Below, piece by piece: positions 8,850 through 19,500 of a stretch of 64,000 bases of DNA (positions within the stretch are counted from its first letter, which is position 1; each line of letters starts with the position of its first letter). The position numbers were made by a program, and so were the translations under genes. This DNA is from Bradyrhizobium sp. B124. Its GTDB lineage: Bacteria > Pseudomonadota > Alphaproteobacteria > Rhizobiales > Xanthobacteraceae. The notes below the pieces were generated by a model. It ran no database searches and was not told the DNA's origin. It saw only the letters and a program-made list of their open reading frames with translations. The stretch covers positions 8,374,001 through 8,438,000 of the forward strand of contig NZ_CP152413.1 of the NCBI RefSeq assembly GCF_038967635.1, in the 5' to 3' direction.

Positions 8850-9236
8850 TTGAGCGCAACAGTCTTCCATGTCTGGTTCTATAGAATCTTCGATATCTGG
8901 GCTGGAGTATCGGGAATTCTTTATCTACTCGGCCTCATGCTGCGTTACAAAATGCTCCAACATCGGTTTCCTCGCCGAAGCTTGACGTTTTGGGAATTGT
9001 GGAATCTTCCTCGCGCTGGTGGCTTCGTGTTTCTAACCGATCCCACAGACTTTGACTTAACCGGCCGTATCTACCGCAAGTGGGTGATCCGCGTAGAGAC
9101 GCCCCTGTTGATCGGTTTTCGCTCGGCGCGGCCATCGCTTTTGTCATTCATCCGAAATAGTTTTGCCATGCTAGCGGTGAGCCTGGTGCAGCACTACCGA
9201 ATGTCGGGATTGGCCGATAGCTTACGGTCTGCATGA
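8850..9236 (+). CDS. Small hypothetical membrane protein, doubtful
   Basis: 128 residues from a TTG start with a GCGAGAGG box in front. A hydrophobic segment (IWAGVSGILYLLGLML, about 16-31) is followed by a basic stretch and WELWNLPRAGGFVFLTDP. The C-terminal 30 residues run into a dispersed repeat that begins near 9235, so the gene may be truncated. GC content is lower than its neighbours. No family recognised; it may be a remnant. Confidence 0.35.
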   Translation: MSATVFHVWFYRIFDIWAGVSGILYLLGLMLRYKMLQHRFPRRSLTFWELWNLPRAGGFVFLTDPTDFDLTGRIYRKWVIRVETPLLIGFRSARPSLLSFIRNSFAMLAVSLVQHYRMSGLADSLRSA

Positions 9237-9316
9237 CCGCCGGGAACGTCGGCTCTGCGAAGTGAACCGGAAGTCCTGAGGTCCGACCGCCAAGGGCGGC
9301 TTGTGACCCTGAGCGG
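9235..9316. repeat. Dispersed repeat, family 6 (copy 1)
   Basis: Shares GAACGTCGGCTCTGCG, AAGTGAACCGGAAGTCC and GGCGGCTT.TGACCC with 11370-11515. The two copies bracket the DUF1254 and DUF2721 genes in the same orientation. The rest of the gap up to 9418 shows nothing beyond a GGGAGAG ribosome-binding box. Confidence 0.7.
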
Positions 9317-9418
9317 ACATCGCCCACGGAAGAAGTGCGCCAGCACCCGTTGATATAAATCAAGGGCAATGGAACTCGGCCCGCTACTCTCGTCTGAACG
9401 AGGCTGGGAGAGCAAAAC

Positions 9419-10858
9419 ATGTCAATCGACCGTCGTCAGGCACTTGCCGGGCTGAGTGCTGCCGTTTCGACCCTTGCGATGTCTCGCGCCGCAAGCGCCC
9501 AGTCCGATGGTCCCGTCATTCGGGCGTTGGAAGCCGGTGAAGACTTCTGGCTCGCCCAGGACGCCTATATCTACGGATACCCGCTCCTGACGATGGAGAT
9601 GACCCGCCGGATCATGACCAATGTTGCGTCGCCTGAGGGCACGCGCGGGCCGATGGGACAGTTTATCAAGCTCCGCAAGTACCCGGATGCCACCTTCAAG
9701 GATGTAACGGCACCCAATGCCGATACCCTCTACACGTCAGCATGGATCGACGTCGGCGACGAGCCCTGGGTCCTGAGCATGCCGGACATGAAGGACCGCT
9801 ACTTTCTCTTCCCGATGCTCGATGGCTGGACCAATGTCTTCCAGGTACCTGGCAAACGCACGACCGGCACGACCGCGCAGACCTACGCGATCACCGGACC
9901 CGGCTGGAAGGGAACGCTGCCCGCCGGCGTCAAGGAATACAAATCGCCAACCAGCATCGTGTGGATCCTCGGCCGCATCTACTGCACCGGCACGCCGGAG
10001 GATTACGCAACGGTGCACGCCGCACAGGATCAATTCAAGTTGGTGCCGCTCAGTGCCTACGGCAAATCGTATACGCCACCGACGGGCAAGGTCGATCCTT
10101 CTATCGACATGAAAGTGGCGGTACGCGACCAGGTTAACGGCCTAGACGCTGTTGCGTACTTCACACTTCTTGCGCAACTGATGAAGCGCAATCCACCCGC
10201 GGCCGCAGACGCGGCTGAAGTTGCCAAGTTCGCAAAGATTGGTCTCGTTCCGGGCAAGGACTTTGATGCACGCGAATTCGATGCCGCATTCGCCAAGCGC
10301 ATCCCCCAGATCGCCTTCGACCGCATCATGCTGCAGTTCAAGGTCAACAAGGCGATCCGGAACACGAATGGCTGGGCTTTCGATCAGGAAGCCGGCGTCT
10401 ACGGCACCAATTATCTCAACCGCGCCCTCGTCACTGCGATCGGGCTTGGGGCCAATCGGATTCAGGATGCCTGCTATCCGACATCGCAAAAGGACGCCGA
10501 CGGCAAGGACTATGTCGGCAGCAACAAGTACGTCATGCGTTTCCCAAAAGGACAGCTGCCGCCGGTCGGAGGCTTCTGGTCGCTGACGATGTATGACGAA
10601 AATTACTTCTTCGTCGCCAATCCCATCAACCGCCAGTCCATCAGCGCCCGCCAGAAACTCAAGACCAATCCGGACGGGTCGGTCGATCTCTACATCCAGC
10701 AGGGCAGCCCGGGTCCTGACAAGGAGGAAAACTGGTTGCCCGCACCTGCTGGCAAGTTCGTGCTGATGCTGCGCATGTACTGGCCGAATGAAAAGTCACC
10801 GTCGATAATCAACGGGAGCTGGAAACCGCCGCCGGTACGGAAGGTGACCACCACCTAG
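9419..10858 (+). CDS. DUF1254/DUF1214 domain exported protein
   Basis: 479 residues. N-terminal export signal MSIDRRQALAGLSAAVSTLA..ASA, with a DRRQ motif that could be Tat-type. The DUF1254 domain covers roughly 45-190 (YIYGYPLLTMEMTRR, APNADTLYTSAWIDVGDEPWVLSMPDM) and the DUF1214 domain the C-terminal third (LPPVGGFWSLTMYDENYFFVANPINR, DLYIQQGSPGP). The family is widespread in soil proteobacteria and actinobacteria and is periplasmic or surface-located; no enzymatic role is established. The ATG has a GGGAGAGC box. It lies between two copies of a dispersed repeat, so this piece may have been gained as a unit. Confidence 0.8.
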   Translation: MSIDRRQALAGLSAAVSTLAMSRAASAQSDGPVIRALEAGEDFWLAQDAYIYGYPLLTMEMTRRIMTNVASPEGTRGPMGQFIKLRKYPDATFKDVTAPNADTLYTSAWIDVGDEPWVLSMPDMKDRYFLFPMLDGWTNVFQVPGKRTTGTTAQTYAITGPGWKGTLPAGVKEYKSPTSIVWILGRIYCTGTPEDYATVHAAQDQFKLVPLSAYGKSYTPPTGKVDPSIDMKVAVRDQVNGLDAVAYFTLLAQLMKRNPPAAADAAEVAKFAKIGLVPGKDFDAREFDAAFAKRIPQIAFDRIMLQFKVNKAIRNTNGWAFDQEAGVYGTNYLNRALVTAIGLGANRIQDACYPTSQKDADGKDYVGSNKYVMRFPKGQLPPVGGFWSLTMYDENYFFVANPINRQSISARQKLKTNPDGSVDLYIQQGSPGPDKEENWLPAPAGKFVLMLRMYWPNEKSPSIINGSWKPPPVRKVTTT

Positions 10859-10901
10859 CGCCATTTCGACTTACCTCGATGACATGAAGGAGGCAGGCGC
10901 G

Positions 10902-11339
10902 ATGCTGTTTCCCGATACGCCGTCTGTTGAGCAACTATCGCAGGTGATCGTTCAGGTTACTGCGCCTTCCTTTCTTCTCGGGGCTGTTGCAGGGTTTGTT
11001 TCCCTGCTCATGTCCCGCATGAACCGGGTGATCGACCGCATCCAAGTTCTTAATGCCCTTCCGGATGGCGAAGGTGCCAAGACCGTACCCAAGAAGGATA
11101 TCCCTAAGTTGAACCGCCGTGCCGAGTTGCTGAACAAGGCGGTGCAGTACTCCGGGATCAGCGCGATACTGACTTGCCTGCTGGTGATCGTGGCCTTCAT
11201 CAGCGCATATTATCAGCTGCGCCACGAATACGGCGTTGCGGTGCTGTTTGTTGTTGCGCTCAGCTTTTTCACGGCAGCACTGACAAACCTTGTCCGTGAA
11301 ACGAGAATTTCCGTGCACGAATACGAAGCGATCCGGTAG
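10902..11339 (+). CDS. DUF2721 family membrane protein
   Basis: 145 residues from the ATG at 10902, chosen because AAGGAGG ends eight bases before it; an in-frame ATG at 10884 would overlap that box. The protein has an N-terminal hydrophobic segment (TAPSFLLGAVAGFVSLLMSR), a basic cytosolic part with RRAELLNKAVQYSGISA, and two further membrane segments (ILTCLLVIVAFISAYY and GVAVLFVVALSFFTAAL). This arrangement matches DUF2721 proteins, small integral membrane proteins of unknown function. No operon partner is evident. Confidence 0.75.
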   Translation: MLFPDTPSVEQLSQVIVQVTAPSFLLGAVAGFVSLLMSRMNRVIDRIQVLNALPDGEGAKTVPKKDIPKLNRRAELLNKAVQYSGISAILTCLLVIVAFISAYYQLRHEYGVAVLFVVALSFFTAALTNLVRETRISVHEYEAIR

Positions 11340-11369
11340 TACGCGCGCACTGGCCCGGAGTGGACCGAA

Positions 11370-11515
11370 CCTTGAAATGCGATCGGGTCCGCTTCTGGCC
11401 CAAAGCTGACGGTCCGGATGACCATCGAGAACGTCGGCTCTGCGGAGTGAACCGGAAGTCCCGAGGTTCGATCGCTATCGGCGGCTTTTGACCCCAAAGC
11501 TGACATCTATGACCG
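11370..11515. repeat. Dispersed repeat, family 6 (copy 2)
   Basis: GTCCGCTTCTGGCCCAAAGC begins a longer copy of the element at 9235-9316, with GAACGTCGGCTCTGCG, AGTGAACCGGAAGTCC and TTTTGACCCCAAAGCTGAC. The remaining gap to 11603 contains no gene. Confidence 0.7.
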
Positions 11516-11603
11516 GGCAACTTTGACCTAAGCCATTAACCCGTCCAATAGGGTTTTCTCTTATCACGCCAGGGGCGGCGTTTCCTGACTTGGGCTTGGC
11601 AAA

Positions 11604-12314
11604 ATGAGGGCTCTGCTCGCACGGCTGGTGATCGCCTCCGCGGCAGCATGTCTCTGCATCGACGCAGCCGCACTTGCTGACGTTCCCTATTCCTTTTCTG
11701 ATCATCCTTAGCAGGACGGCCGCTGCCTCGGCGACCATGGCGTAGGCGAGATTGATCGCTCAGAGAAAGCCTGTCTGGAACAGGTTGGCGAATTGGCCCG
11801 ACGCGTAGGTCCTGGTTTGCAGTTGACGTTCAGGAACGGGAAGACGCGAGTTTATCTGAACGAGGAAGCGAAGTGTCAGAGCACTGACGCCGATGGCTGC
11901 GTCAAATATCAACTGACCGGCTATTTTCCCGAGCACGATCTGTTGCTGATCGAAGTCGATTATTGGGAAGGTGTGAGTTGGCGGCTTGTATGGGCGGACA
12001 CGGGCGACGATACAGGCATCGTTGCACCTCCGCACTATTCTCCCGACAAGCGCTGGCTGGCCTCCGTTGCCTCGGGGGAAGGTCCCTCCGGACCTCCCAA
12101 CGGAATGGATATCGTTCCGAGTAAGCCAAATTCATCTCTCAAGGAATGGCACTATCGCACTCCCGACGATGGGCAATGGCTCTACGAATTCATTGGTTGG
12201 GACGGGAATACCAGGGTCAATCTTCTTGCGTCATCACTGGGAGCGCCGCAACGAACGTCGCCGACCTCTATCGAGCGCCGAAAGGGAGATTGGCATCTGA
12301 GAGAGCCACAATAA
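11604..12314 (+). pseudogene. Exported hypothetical protein interrupted by a nonsense codon
   Basis: An ATG at 11604 begins a clear signal peptide (MRALLARLVIASAAACLCID..ALA) that runs 35 codons to a TAG at 11709-11711. The same frame is then open without a further stop to 12314. The downstream 173-residue open frame could only start at a TTG within the protein body. Reading through the TAG gives one coherent 236-codon gene: signal peptide, a Cys-containing lysozyme-inhibitor-like mature start (QDGRCLGDHG..EKACLEQV), then a Tyr/Trp-rich C-terminal half (YFPEHDLLLIEVDYWEGVSW). So it looks like an intact exported protein gene inactivated by one substitution, unless the TAG is a sequencing error or read through. 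No family recognised. Confidence 0.7.
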
Positions 12315-12423
12315 TCGGCGCGTTTCGCACCTTCGGCTGTTGGCCCGAAGCTGCCACCGCCGCGTCCGTCAGGGAACGATCACCACTTCTCCCGGAATGC
12401 GACCTGTTTGGCCTGATCGCTGT

Positions 12424-12708
12424 TCACCACCAGTACGGCCACCGCCACCCCTCATAGAGGTCCCAAGACGACACCACGGGCGGCCCATATGGATCGACCC
12501 GGTCGTCTTCAGGGCGATAACGGTATCGTGGAACAATATAATAATCCCACGGAGTCGGCGTTATCACGGGCGTCGAGATCACGACCCTCGTTCGTTCATG
12601 AACGACTTGTGCCTTCCGCGTCCGGGCTTCAGCACCTGACGTCCCGAGGTTACACAGCACCAGGGCCGTTCCGAGAGCGCACGCGACGGTCATTATCTTC
12701 ATCTTCAT
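12424..12708 (-). CDS. Small exported Tyr/Pro-rich protein
   Basis: 94 residues from the ATG at 12708, which has a GGAGG box just upstream. The signal peptide MKMKIMTVACALGTALVLCN..GAEA has a hydrophobic core of about 15 residues. The mature part is about 60 residues, basic at first (RTRKAQVVHERTRVV) and then rich in Pro, Tyr and Trp (PTPWDYYIVPRYRYRPEDD, YEGWRWPYWW). It probably sits in the periplasm or at the outer membrane. No domain recognised. It stands alone and converges with the broken gene upstream. Confidence 0.6.
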   Translation of the reverse strand: MKMKIMTVACALGTALVLCNLGTSGAEARTRKAQVVHERTRVVISTPVITPTPWDYYIVPRYRYRPEDDRVDPYGPPVVSSWDLYEGWRWPYWW

Positions 12709-13064
12709 GCATCGGCCTCCTAGCCTGAGAGTGCAAAAGGACTCAACGCAAGGCAAGCTAATTCGCTCTTCGCGACGGACGCCTACGCTGTCGGACTGGG
12801 CGTTCGCGGTATTTCGGAATAATAGAAGATATCGCTGAGTTGCCCGACGTGTCAAGTTGCTTGTCAGAGGGCCGGCGGCCGCCCTGCTACTTTGCATGGG
12901 GTTGTTTTCGATATTTTGGGGGAGTGGCCGCTAAGGCACTTCGAACGCGAAAGCATCTGAGCGGCCTCAGGGAGCTCTATCCGCGGAGACAAACCCCTCA
13001 TCTGGCGCGCTGCGCGCGCCACCTTCTCCACAAGGGGGAGAAGGGAAGAGGGATTTCGGCACCG
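12709..13064. other. Gap with part of repeat family 5
   Basis: No gene seen. 12987-13046 is a partial copy of the family 5 repeat (CCCCTCATCTGGCGCGCTGCGCGCG, then CCACAAGGGGGAGAAGGG). The remainder, 12709-12986, is lower in GC and would hold the promoter of the small exported protein on the minus strand. Confidence 0.5.
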
Positions 13065-13844
13065 CTACTGCAACGCCGCCAGCAGCTCGTCGGGCTGCTC
13101 GACCATCATCATGTGGCCGGCGCCTGGCAGCACCACGGTGCGGGCATTCGGCGTCGCCGCGGCGAGCGCCTTGCCGGCCTTGGCGGGGGTCATCATGTCG
13201 CGCTCGCCGAGGATGAAGGTCGCGGGCACCTTGACCGCGGCCGCAGCCGCGAGCGCGTTCTGGTAGGCGTTGCAGGCGTTGAGGTCGTTGTAGAGCACGC
13301 CGGGCTTGGCCTCCTGCAGCACCCGCTGCGCGCCCTGGTGCATCCAGAGGCCGGGCGCGAGGCTGCCGCCGAGCTCGGCCTTGAAGCCGAGGCCCCAGAT
13401 CGAGACCATGTCGATCGCCGCGACGTCGTTGGCCTCGGCAGCCTTCAACAGATCGGGGCCGACCGTCATGGTCGCGGCGGTGCCGATCAGCGCAAGGCCG
13501 GACACCTTGTCGGGATGCCGTGCCGAGGTCTCGATCGCGATCAGCGAGCCCATCGAGTGGCCGATCAGCCGCGCCTTCGACGCGCCGGCCGCCGTGATCA
13601 ACGCCGCGACCCAGTCGGCCATCTCGGCGATGGTCGCAAGCGGCTTGCCGGCGGAGCGGCCGTGGCCCGGCAGATCCGGCGCCAGCACGGAATAACCGTG
13701 ATGGGCGAACCAGCGGCTGTGCAGCGCCCAGGTCGAGGAGTCGAAGCCGGCGCCGTGGATCATCACGACAGCCGGCAGCGATGCATCGAACGGCTTGCCG
13801 CCGGTCGCGATGAAGGTGTCTGACCCGTTGACGGAAAGCTGCAT
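13065..13844 (-). CDS. Alpha/beta hydrolase
   Basis: 259 residues. Oxyanion motif HGAG, nucleophile elbow GHSMGS, an Asp in FILGERDMMTP and the catalytic His in LPGAGHMMMVEQP complete the alpha/beta hydrolase triad. No signal peptide. It starts four bases after the stop of the O-acetylhomoserine sulfhydrylase gene, so the two are almost certainly co-transcribed. Broad family (esterases, C-C hydrolases, lactonases); the pairing with metY does not settle its substrate. Confidence 0.85.
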   Translation of the reverse strand: MQLSVNGSDTFIATGGKPFDASLPAVVMIHGAGFDSSTWALHSRWFAHHGYSVLAPDLPGHGRSAGKPLATIAEMADWVAALITAAGASKARLIGHSMGSLIAIETSARHPDKVSGLALIGTAATMTVGPDLLKAAEANDVAAIDMVSIWGLGFKAELGGSLAPGLWMHQGAQRVLQEAKPGVLYNDLNACNAYQNALAAAAAVKVPATFILGERDMMTPAKAGKALAAATPNARTVVLPGAGHMMMVEQPDELLAALQ

Positions 13845-13848
13845 GGCC

Positions 13849-15144
13849 CTAAGTCCTTTGCGAGGCGCGGAGCGCCTGGCCGAGATCGTCGATGATGTCC
13901 TGCGCGGTCTCGATGCCGACCGACAGCCGCACCAGCTCCTCGCCGATACCGGCGGCCTTGAGCTGCTCGGCGTCCATCTGCTGATGCGTGGTGCTGGCGG
14001 GGTGGATCACCAGCGTCTTGGCATCGCCGACATTGGCAAGGTGGCTGATCAGCTTCAGCTGCTCGATGAACTTCTTGCCGGCGGCGCGGCCGCCCTTGAT
14101 GCCGAAGCTGACGATCGAGCCGGCGCCGCGCGGCAACAGCTTCTTCGCCAGCGCGTAGTCCGGATGCGTCTCCAGCGACGGATGCAGCACCCAGTCGACC
14201 GCCTTGTTCGTGGTAAGGAAATCCAGCACTGCATGGGTGTTGCTGACGTGGCGGTCCATGCGGACGCCGAGCGTCTCGATGCCCTGCAGCAGCTGGAAGG
14301 CGTTGGTCGGCGACAGGCAGGCGCCGAAATCGCGCAGGCCCTCGGTGCGGGCGCGCATGATGAAGGCGGCCTTGCCGAACTGCTCGTCGAAGACGATGCC
14401 GTGATAGCCGGCATAGGGCTCGGTCAGTTGCGGGAATTTGCCGGAGGCGCGCCAGTCGAACCGGCCGCCATCGACGATGACGCCGCCGATCGCGATGCCA
14501 TGGCCGCCCATCCACTTGGTCGCCGAATTCATCGCGATGTCGGCACCGAGCTCGATCGGCTGGCTCAGATAGGGCGTCGCAAAGGTGTTGTCGATCAGCA
14601 ACGGAATCTTCGCATCATGCGCGATTTGCGCGACCGCCGGGATATCGAGCACTTCGAGGCCGGGATTGCCGATGGTCTCGCCGATCACGAGCCGCGTGTT
14701 CGGCTTGATCGCGGCACGGAATTCGTCCAGCGCGCGCGGCTTCACGAAGGTCGTGGTGATGCCGAAGCGCGGCAGCGTGTGCGCCAGCAGGTTGATGGTG
14801 CCGCCATAGAGCGAGGCGGAAGCGACGATATGGTCGCCGGCATTGAGCAGCGTCGCGATCGCCAGATGCATCGCGGCCATGCCGCTGGCGGTGCAGATCG
14901 CGCCGACGCCGCATTCCAGCGCGGCGATGCGCTCTTCCAGAACAGCAGTCGTCGGGTTCGAGATGCGCGTATAGATGTGGCCGGCGCGTTCAAGGTTGAA
15001 CAGCGCCGCGGCATGGTCGGCGTCCTGGAACACGTAGGACGTGGTCTGATAGATCGGCACCGCGCGAGCGCCGGTTGCGGGATCGGGGCGCTGGCCGGCG
15101 TGCAGGCTCAGGGTTTCGAAGGCAGGCGGCTTGGGTGCGGGCAT
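13849..15144 (-). CDS. metY: O-acetylhomoserine (thiol)-lyase / sulfhydrylase
   Basis: 431 residues, the usual length of MetY. PLP-dependent Cys/Met-metabolism fold: the N-terminal FETLSLHAGQRPDPATGARAVPIYQTTSYVF, the cofactor-phosphate region SGMAAMHLA, and the PLP lysine in NSATKWMGGHG. It uses O-acetylhomoserine with sulfide or methanethiol to make homocysteine or methionine. The order pncB-metY-hydrolase on the minus strand with a 45-bp gap suggests one transcript. Sulfide and methanethiol handling also occurs elsewhere in the window (SBP56, sox). The gap upstream is too short for a SAM riboswitch. Confidence 0.9.
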   Translation of the reverse strand: MPAPKPPAFETLSLHAGQRPDPATGARAVPIYQTTSYVFQDADHAAALFNLERAGHIYTRISNPTTAVLEERIAALECGVGAICTASGMAAMHLAIATLLNAGDHIVASASLYGGTINLLAHTLPRFGITTTFVKPRALDEFRAAIKPNTRLVIGETIGNPGLEVLDIPAVAQIAHDAKIPLLIDNTFATPYLSQPIELGADIAMNSATKWMGGHGIAIGGVIVDGGRFDWRASGKFPQLTEPYAGYHGIVFDEQFGKAAFIMRARTEGLRDFGACLSPTNAFQLLQGIETLGVRMDRHVSNTHAVLDFLTTNKAVDWVLHPSLETHPDYALAKKLLPRGAGSIVSFGIKGGRAAGKKFIEQLKLISHLANVGDAKTLVIHPASTTHQQMDAEQLKAAGIGEELVRLSVGIETAQDIIDDLGQALRASQRT

Positions 15145-15189
15145 GCGAAACTCGTCGTGTCAGTCGATCGGAGTGATCGGTGCGTTGGT

Positions 15190-16494
15190 TTAGACGTGAA
15201 CTGCGGTGCGAACGCGGCCGACATTGCCGAACACGCGCAGATAGCGCTCGACTTCGGACGGGATGCCGGTCGCCTTCTCCGGATTGTCGGAGAGTTTGAC
15301 GGCCGGTCGGCCGTCGACCGACGTCACCTTGCACACGATCGAGATCGGGTCGAGCTCGGCGGTGCCGTCCGGCGCGCAGCCGACGAAATCGTTCGTGAGG
15401 TTGGTGCCCCAGCCGAAGCTGACGCGCACGCGTCCCTTGAAGTGATGGAACGTCTCCTCGATCGAGCCGACATCCATCGCGTCGGAGAACACCAGGAGCT
15501 TCTCCTTGGGGTCGCGGCCCTTCTGCTTCCACCACTTGATGATCTCTTCGCCGGCGGTGATCGGCGGCGCGCTGTCGGGACGAAAGCCGGTCCAGTCCGC
15601 GACCCAATCCGGTGCATCGCGGAGGAACGGCTTGGTGCCGAAGGCATCGGGCAGCGCGATCAGCAGGTTGCCGCCATAGGCGTGGCGCCATTGGTCGAGG
15701 ATCCGATAGGGCGCCCAGCGCAGCTCCTGGTCGTCGTCGGCGAGTGCCGCGGCGACCATCGGCAGCTCGTGCGCGTTGGTGCCGATCGCCTCTAGGTCGT
15801 TGTCCATCGCGAGCAGCACGTTCGACGTTCCGGTGAAGGACGGGCCGAGGCCTTCCTTCACCGCCTCGACGCACCAGCGCTGCCACAGGAAGCCGTGGCG
15901 GCGGCGCGTGCCGAAATCGGACAGCCGCAATCCGTCCAGCTTGCGCAGCCGCTCGACCTTGGCCCACAGCTTGGCCTTGGCGCGGGCGTAGAGCACGTCG
16001 AGCGCGAAGCGGCCGTAGGTCTTGGTCGCCGCGCGCGAGCGCAGTTCGTTGAGGATCGCGAGCGCCGGGATCTCCCACATCGTGGTGTGGGTCCACGGCC
16101 CGTGGAAATGCAGCTCATACTGGCCGTCGACCTTGTGCAGCTCGTATTCGGGCAGGCGGAAGGTCGAGAGCCAGTTGATGAAATCGGGCGAGAACATCTG
16201 GGTCTTGCCGTAGAACGTGTTGCCGGCGAGCCAGATCAGTTCCTTCTTGGTGAAGCGGATGGTGCGGGCGTGGTCGAGCTGGGCGCGCAGCTCGCCCTCG
16301 TCGATGACCTCGGCCAGCCGGATATGGGTCGAGCGGTTGATCACCGAAAAGGTCGTCTGCGTGTCCGGGTAGCATTCCCGGATCATCTGCATCATCAACA
16401 GCTTGTAGAAATCGGTGTCCAGCAGGCTGCGCACGATCGGATCGAGCCGCCAGCCGTGATTATAGGTCCGGGTTGCAATATCTGTGACCGCCAT
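15190..16494 (-). CDS. pncB: Nicotinate phosphoribosyltransferase
   Basis: 434 residues. The N-terminus [16 protein letters not shown] and FRLPEYEL are typical of PncB, followed by the [16 protein letters not shown] region, the conserved [10 protein letters not shown] phosphate-site loop, [10 protein letters not shown], and the C-terminal [19 protein letters not shown]. It converts nicotinate and PRPP to nicotinate mononucleotide in NAD salvage. It lies only 61 bp downstream of nicB on the same strand, so the salvage enzyme and the catabolic hydroxylase for the same substrate are neighbours and possibly co-transcribed. This supports nicotinate as the substrate of the cluster. Confidence 0.95.
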   Translation of the reverse strand: MAVTDIATRTYNHGWRLDPIVRSLLDTDFYKLLMMQMIRECYPDTQTTFSVINRSTHIRLAEVIDEGELRAQLDHARTIRFTKKELIWLAGNTFYGKTQMFSPDFINWLSTFRLPEYELHKVDGQYELHFHGPWTHTTMWEIPALAILNELRSRAATKTYGRFALDVLYARAKAKLWAKVERLRKLDGLRLSDFGTRRRHGFLWQRWCVEAVKEGLGPSFTGTSNVLLAMDNDLEAIGTNAHELPMVAAALADDDQELRWAPYRILDQWRHAYGGNLLIALPDAFGTKPFLRDAPDWVADWTGFRPDSAPPITAGEEIIKWWKQKGRDPKEKLLVFSDAMDVGSIEETFHHFKGRVRVSFGWGTNLTNDFVGCAPDGTAELDPISIVCKVTSVDGRPAVKLSDNPEKATGIPSEVERYLRVFGNVGRVRTAVHV

Positions 16495-16555
16495 GCCGGA
16501 ACTGTAGCCTGCCGAACGGCGCCCGCCCAGTGGGTTTCGGGCGGAACATGGCAGG

Positions 16556-19500
16556 TCAGCGGGCTATATCCCGCCGGATACGGCCGACGGCTGTGGCAAC
16601 ATCGCTCCAGGCCGGCCTGCCCGGGGCGAATTGCTGCCGCAGGAAGCCGACGAGCTCGGCGACCTGGCCGTCGCTCATGCTGTCCTTGAAGGCCGGCATG
16701 TAGCCCAGATCGGTCACGGCCGGCTTGGCGATGCCGTGCAGGATCACCTGGATCAGATTGTCGGGGGCGTCGCTGTGCAAATTGCTGTTCAGCGCCAGCG
16801 ACGGCCGGCTGCCGAACAGCGGCGGGCCGCCGACCTCATGGCAGACGGCGCAGGCGCCCTGATAGATCCGCGCGCCCGCCGAGGCGGCGGTGGTCACGGC
16901 CGTGGCGGCTTCGAGCTCGGTAACCAGCGCATCGTGGGCGGGCCGATCGGCGGGCTCGTTGAACGAGGCGAGGTAGACCGCCATCGCGCGGATGTCCTGG
17001 TCGGGCAGCGCGGCGAGCTCCTGCACGACCGGCGCCATCGGTCCCGCGGCGACGCCATGCAGGCGGGACTCGCCGGTGCGCAGATAGGCGTAGAGCTCGT
17101 CCTCGCCCCAGGGGATCGGTGCCTTCGACAGCGACGTCAGCGCCGGTGCCTCCCAGCCCTCGGCGAAGCCGCCGGCGAGGTAGGCGCCTTGCCGCTCGGC
17201 GCCGAGCGCATTGCGCGGCGAGTGGCAGGCGCTGCAATGGCCGAGCCCCTCGACCAGATAGGCACCGCGATTCCAGATCGCCGATTTCGATGGATCGGGC
17301 TGGAACGAGTTCGGCTGGTGGAACAGCGCATTCCATCCTGCAAGCAGCGGCCGCAGGTTGAACGGAAAGGCCAGCGCGTTCGCCGGCGTCTCGGCGCGCA
17401 CCGGCGCCTGCACCATCAGATAGGCGTAGAGCGCCTGCCGGTCGGCATCACTGGTCTTGGCAAAATGCGTGTAGGGAAACGCCGGATAGAGATGGCGGCC
17501 GTCGCGATGAATGCCCTCGCGCATCGCGCGCTCGAACGCGGGATAGGACCAGGCGCCGATGCCGGTGTCGACATCGGGCGTGATGTTGGTCGTGTAGATC
17601 GTGCCGAACGGCGTCTCGAGCGGCCGGCCGCCGGCGTTCGCGATGCCATGCTCCGACGTATGGCAGACCGCGCAGGCGCCGAGCGCCGCGAGCTCCTTGC
17701 CGCGCGCGATCGTCGCGGCGGAATAGACCGAGGCATCGGGCCGGGCGATCGGTGCGATCGCGCGCCACGGCAGCACCGCCGCGCCGATTCCGATCGCCGC
17801 GGCGCAGAGCGCGGCAATGCCGGCGAGCACACCACCGCGCTTTACAAACGGATTTTGCCATCTGCTGAGGTCAGCCGCATGCGTGGGTGGTGCAAGCGGT
17901 ACGGGCGCCACGGGATGCTCGCCGCGCAAGCCCTTCAAAATGCGTTCCGGCGTGAACGGCGGCTCGCGAAAGCGCACGCCGGTCGCATCATAGATCGCAT
18001 TGGCGATCGCAGCGGCGCTCGGCACCGAGGCGGACTCGCCGACGCCGAGCGGCGGCTGGTCCTGCCGCGGCAGCATCAGCACATCGATCTCGGGCAGATC
18101 GGGGAATTTGATGATGGGATAGGCGCCCCATTCCCGCGCTGTGACAGCGCCGCGCTCGAACGAGACTTCTTCCATCAGCGCGCGGCTGGTCGACTGGATG
18201 ACATTGCCTTCGATCTGGTGCCGCACGCCCTCCGGATTGATCATCAGCCCGGAATCCTGGCCGGCGACGACGCGGGTCACGCTGACGTCGCCGGTCGCCT
18301 TGTTGACGGCGACGTCGGCGATCCATGCCGACCATGCCGCGCCGTAGCCGGGAAACTTGCTGTGTACGTAGAGCGCATAGGCAAAGCCGCGGCCGCGCAC
18401 GATATCGCCCTCGGCCTCGGGCTCCTGCCGCACCGGACGCGGCGTCCAGCCGGCGCGCTCGGCGACCGCGTTGACGAGGTCGATCGCGCGCTTATCCCTG
18501 AGATAGCGCAGCCGATATTCGATCGGATCGACCTCGGCCTCGGCGGCAAGCTCGTCGATATAGGATTCATGCGCGAACGTATTGGGCAGCGCCGAGACGC
18601 CGCGAAGCCATGAGGCGCGCACGATCGGCGGCATGTCGTTGGCGACGACGCGCATGTTCTCGTAGTCGTAGGGCGGGATCGCAGTGCGGTCGCCCATCTC
18701 GAACACGGCGGCTTCAGGTGCGATCCGCCCGGTGAGCAGCAGCGCCAGCGTAGGCGCGCCGTTGGAGGGATAGCGCGTGACGAAGTCGTAACCGGCGACG
18801 CTGCCATCGGCGTTGAGGCCGCCGTTGACATCCATCAGCTGCGCGGTGCCCTTCGGCTCCCACGCGTGTTCCTGCTCGCGGGTAAGCTGGACGCGCACAG
18901 GGCGGCCGACCGCGCGCGACAGCAGCAGCGCATCGGCGGAGACATCGTCGGCACAGTTGCGGCCGTAGCAGCCGGCGGCCTCCATCCTGACGATGTCGAT
19001 CTCGGATTCGGGCCGCTGAATTAGTAGCGCCAGATCGCCGCGCAGGATGTGCGGGTTCTGCGTGCCGGACCAGACCCGGATCGCTCCGTCTGCGTAATCG
19101 GCGACCGCGCAGGACGGGCCGATCGAGCCGTGCATCTGGTAGGGCCAGAGGTAGGTCCGTTGCATCGGCTTGGCCGCCGCCTTGATCGCGGCATCGACGT
19201 CGCCTCTGTCGATCAGCTGGCGCGGCGTCGAGGGATTGGCGCGCAGCGCCTTCTCGATGTCGGAAAGATCGGTCAGCGCCGGTCCCGGCTTCCAGCTCAC
19301 CTTGAGCTGCGCGGCGGCCTTGATCGCGTTCTCCTCGCGTTCGGCGACGACGCCGACGAAGTCACCGATCCGCACCACCGCGACGAGACCGGGGATGTCC
19401 CGCACCGAAGCTTCATCGACCGCGATCAGGCTGGTGCCGACGAACGGGCCGGCATCCACGCCGGCGTAGGGCGGCCGGACGACGCGGCCATGCAGCATGC

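Noticed and set aside
11793..12314. Calling the 173-residue frame as an intact gene
   Set aside because: Its only start is a TTG without a ribosome-binding box inside a longer frame that begins with a signal peptide and is cut by a TAG.
15145..15189. A SAM riboswitch in front of metY
   Set aside because: The gap to pncB is only 45 bp and shows no fitting structure.
13795..15795. A 666-codon plus-strand frame across hydrolase, metY and pncB
   Set aside because: It spans three real minus-strand genes and has the repetitive Arg/Ala/Asp composition of an antisense frame.
16631..18613. A 660-codon plus-strand frame opposite nicB
   Set aside because: The minus strand encodes the molybdopterin and haem motifs; the opposite frame has none.
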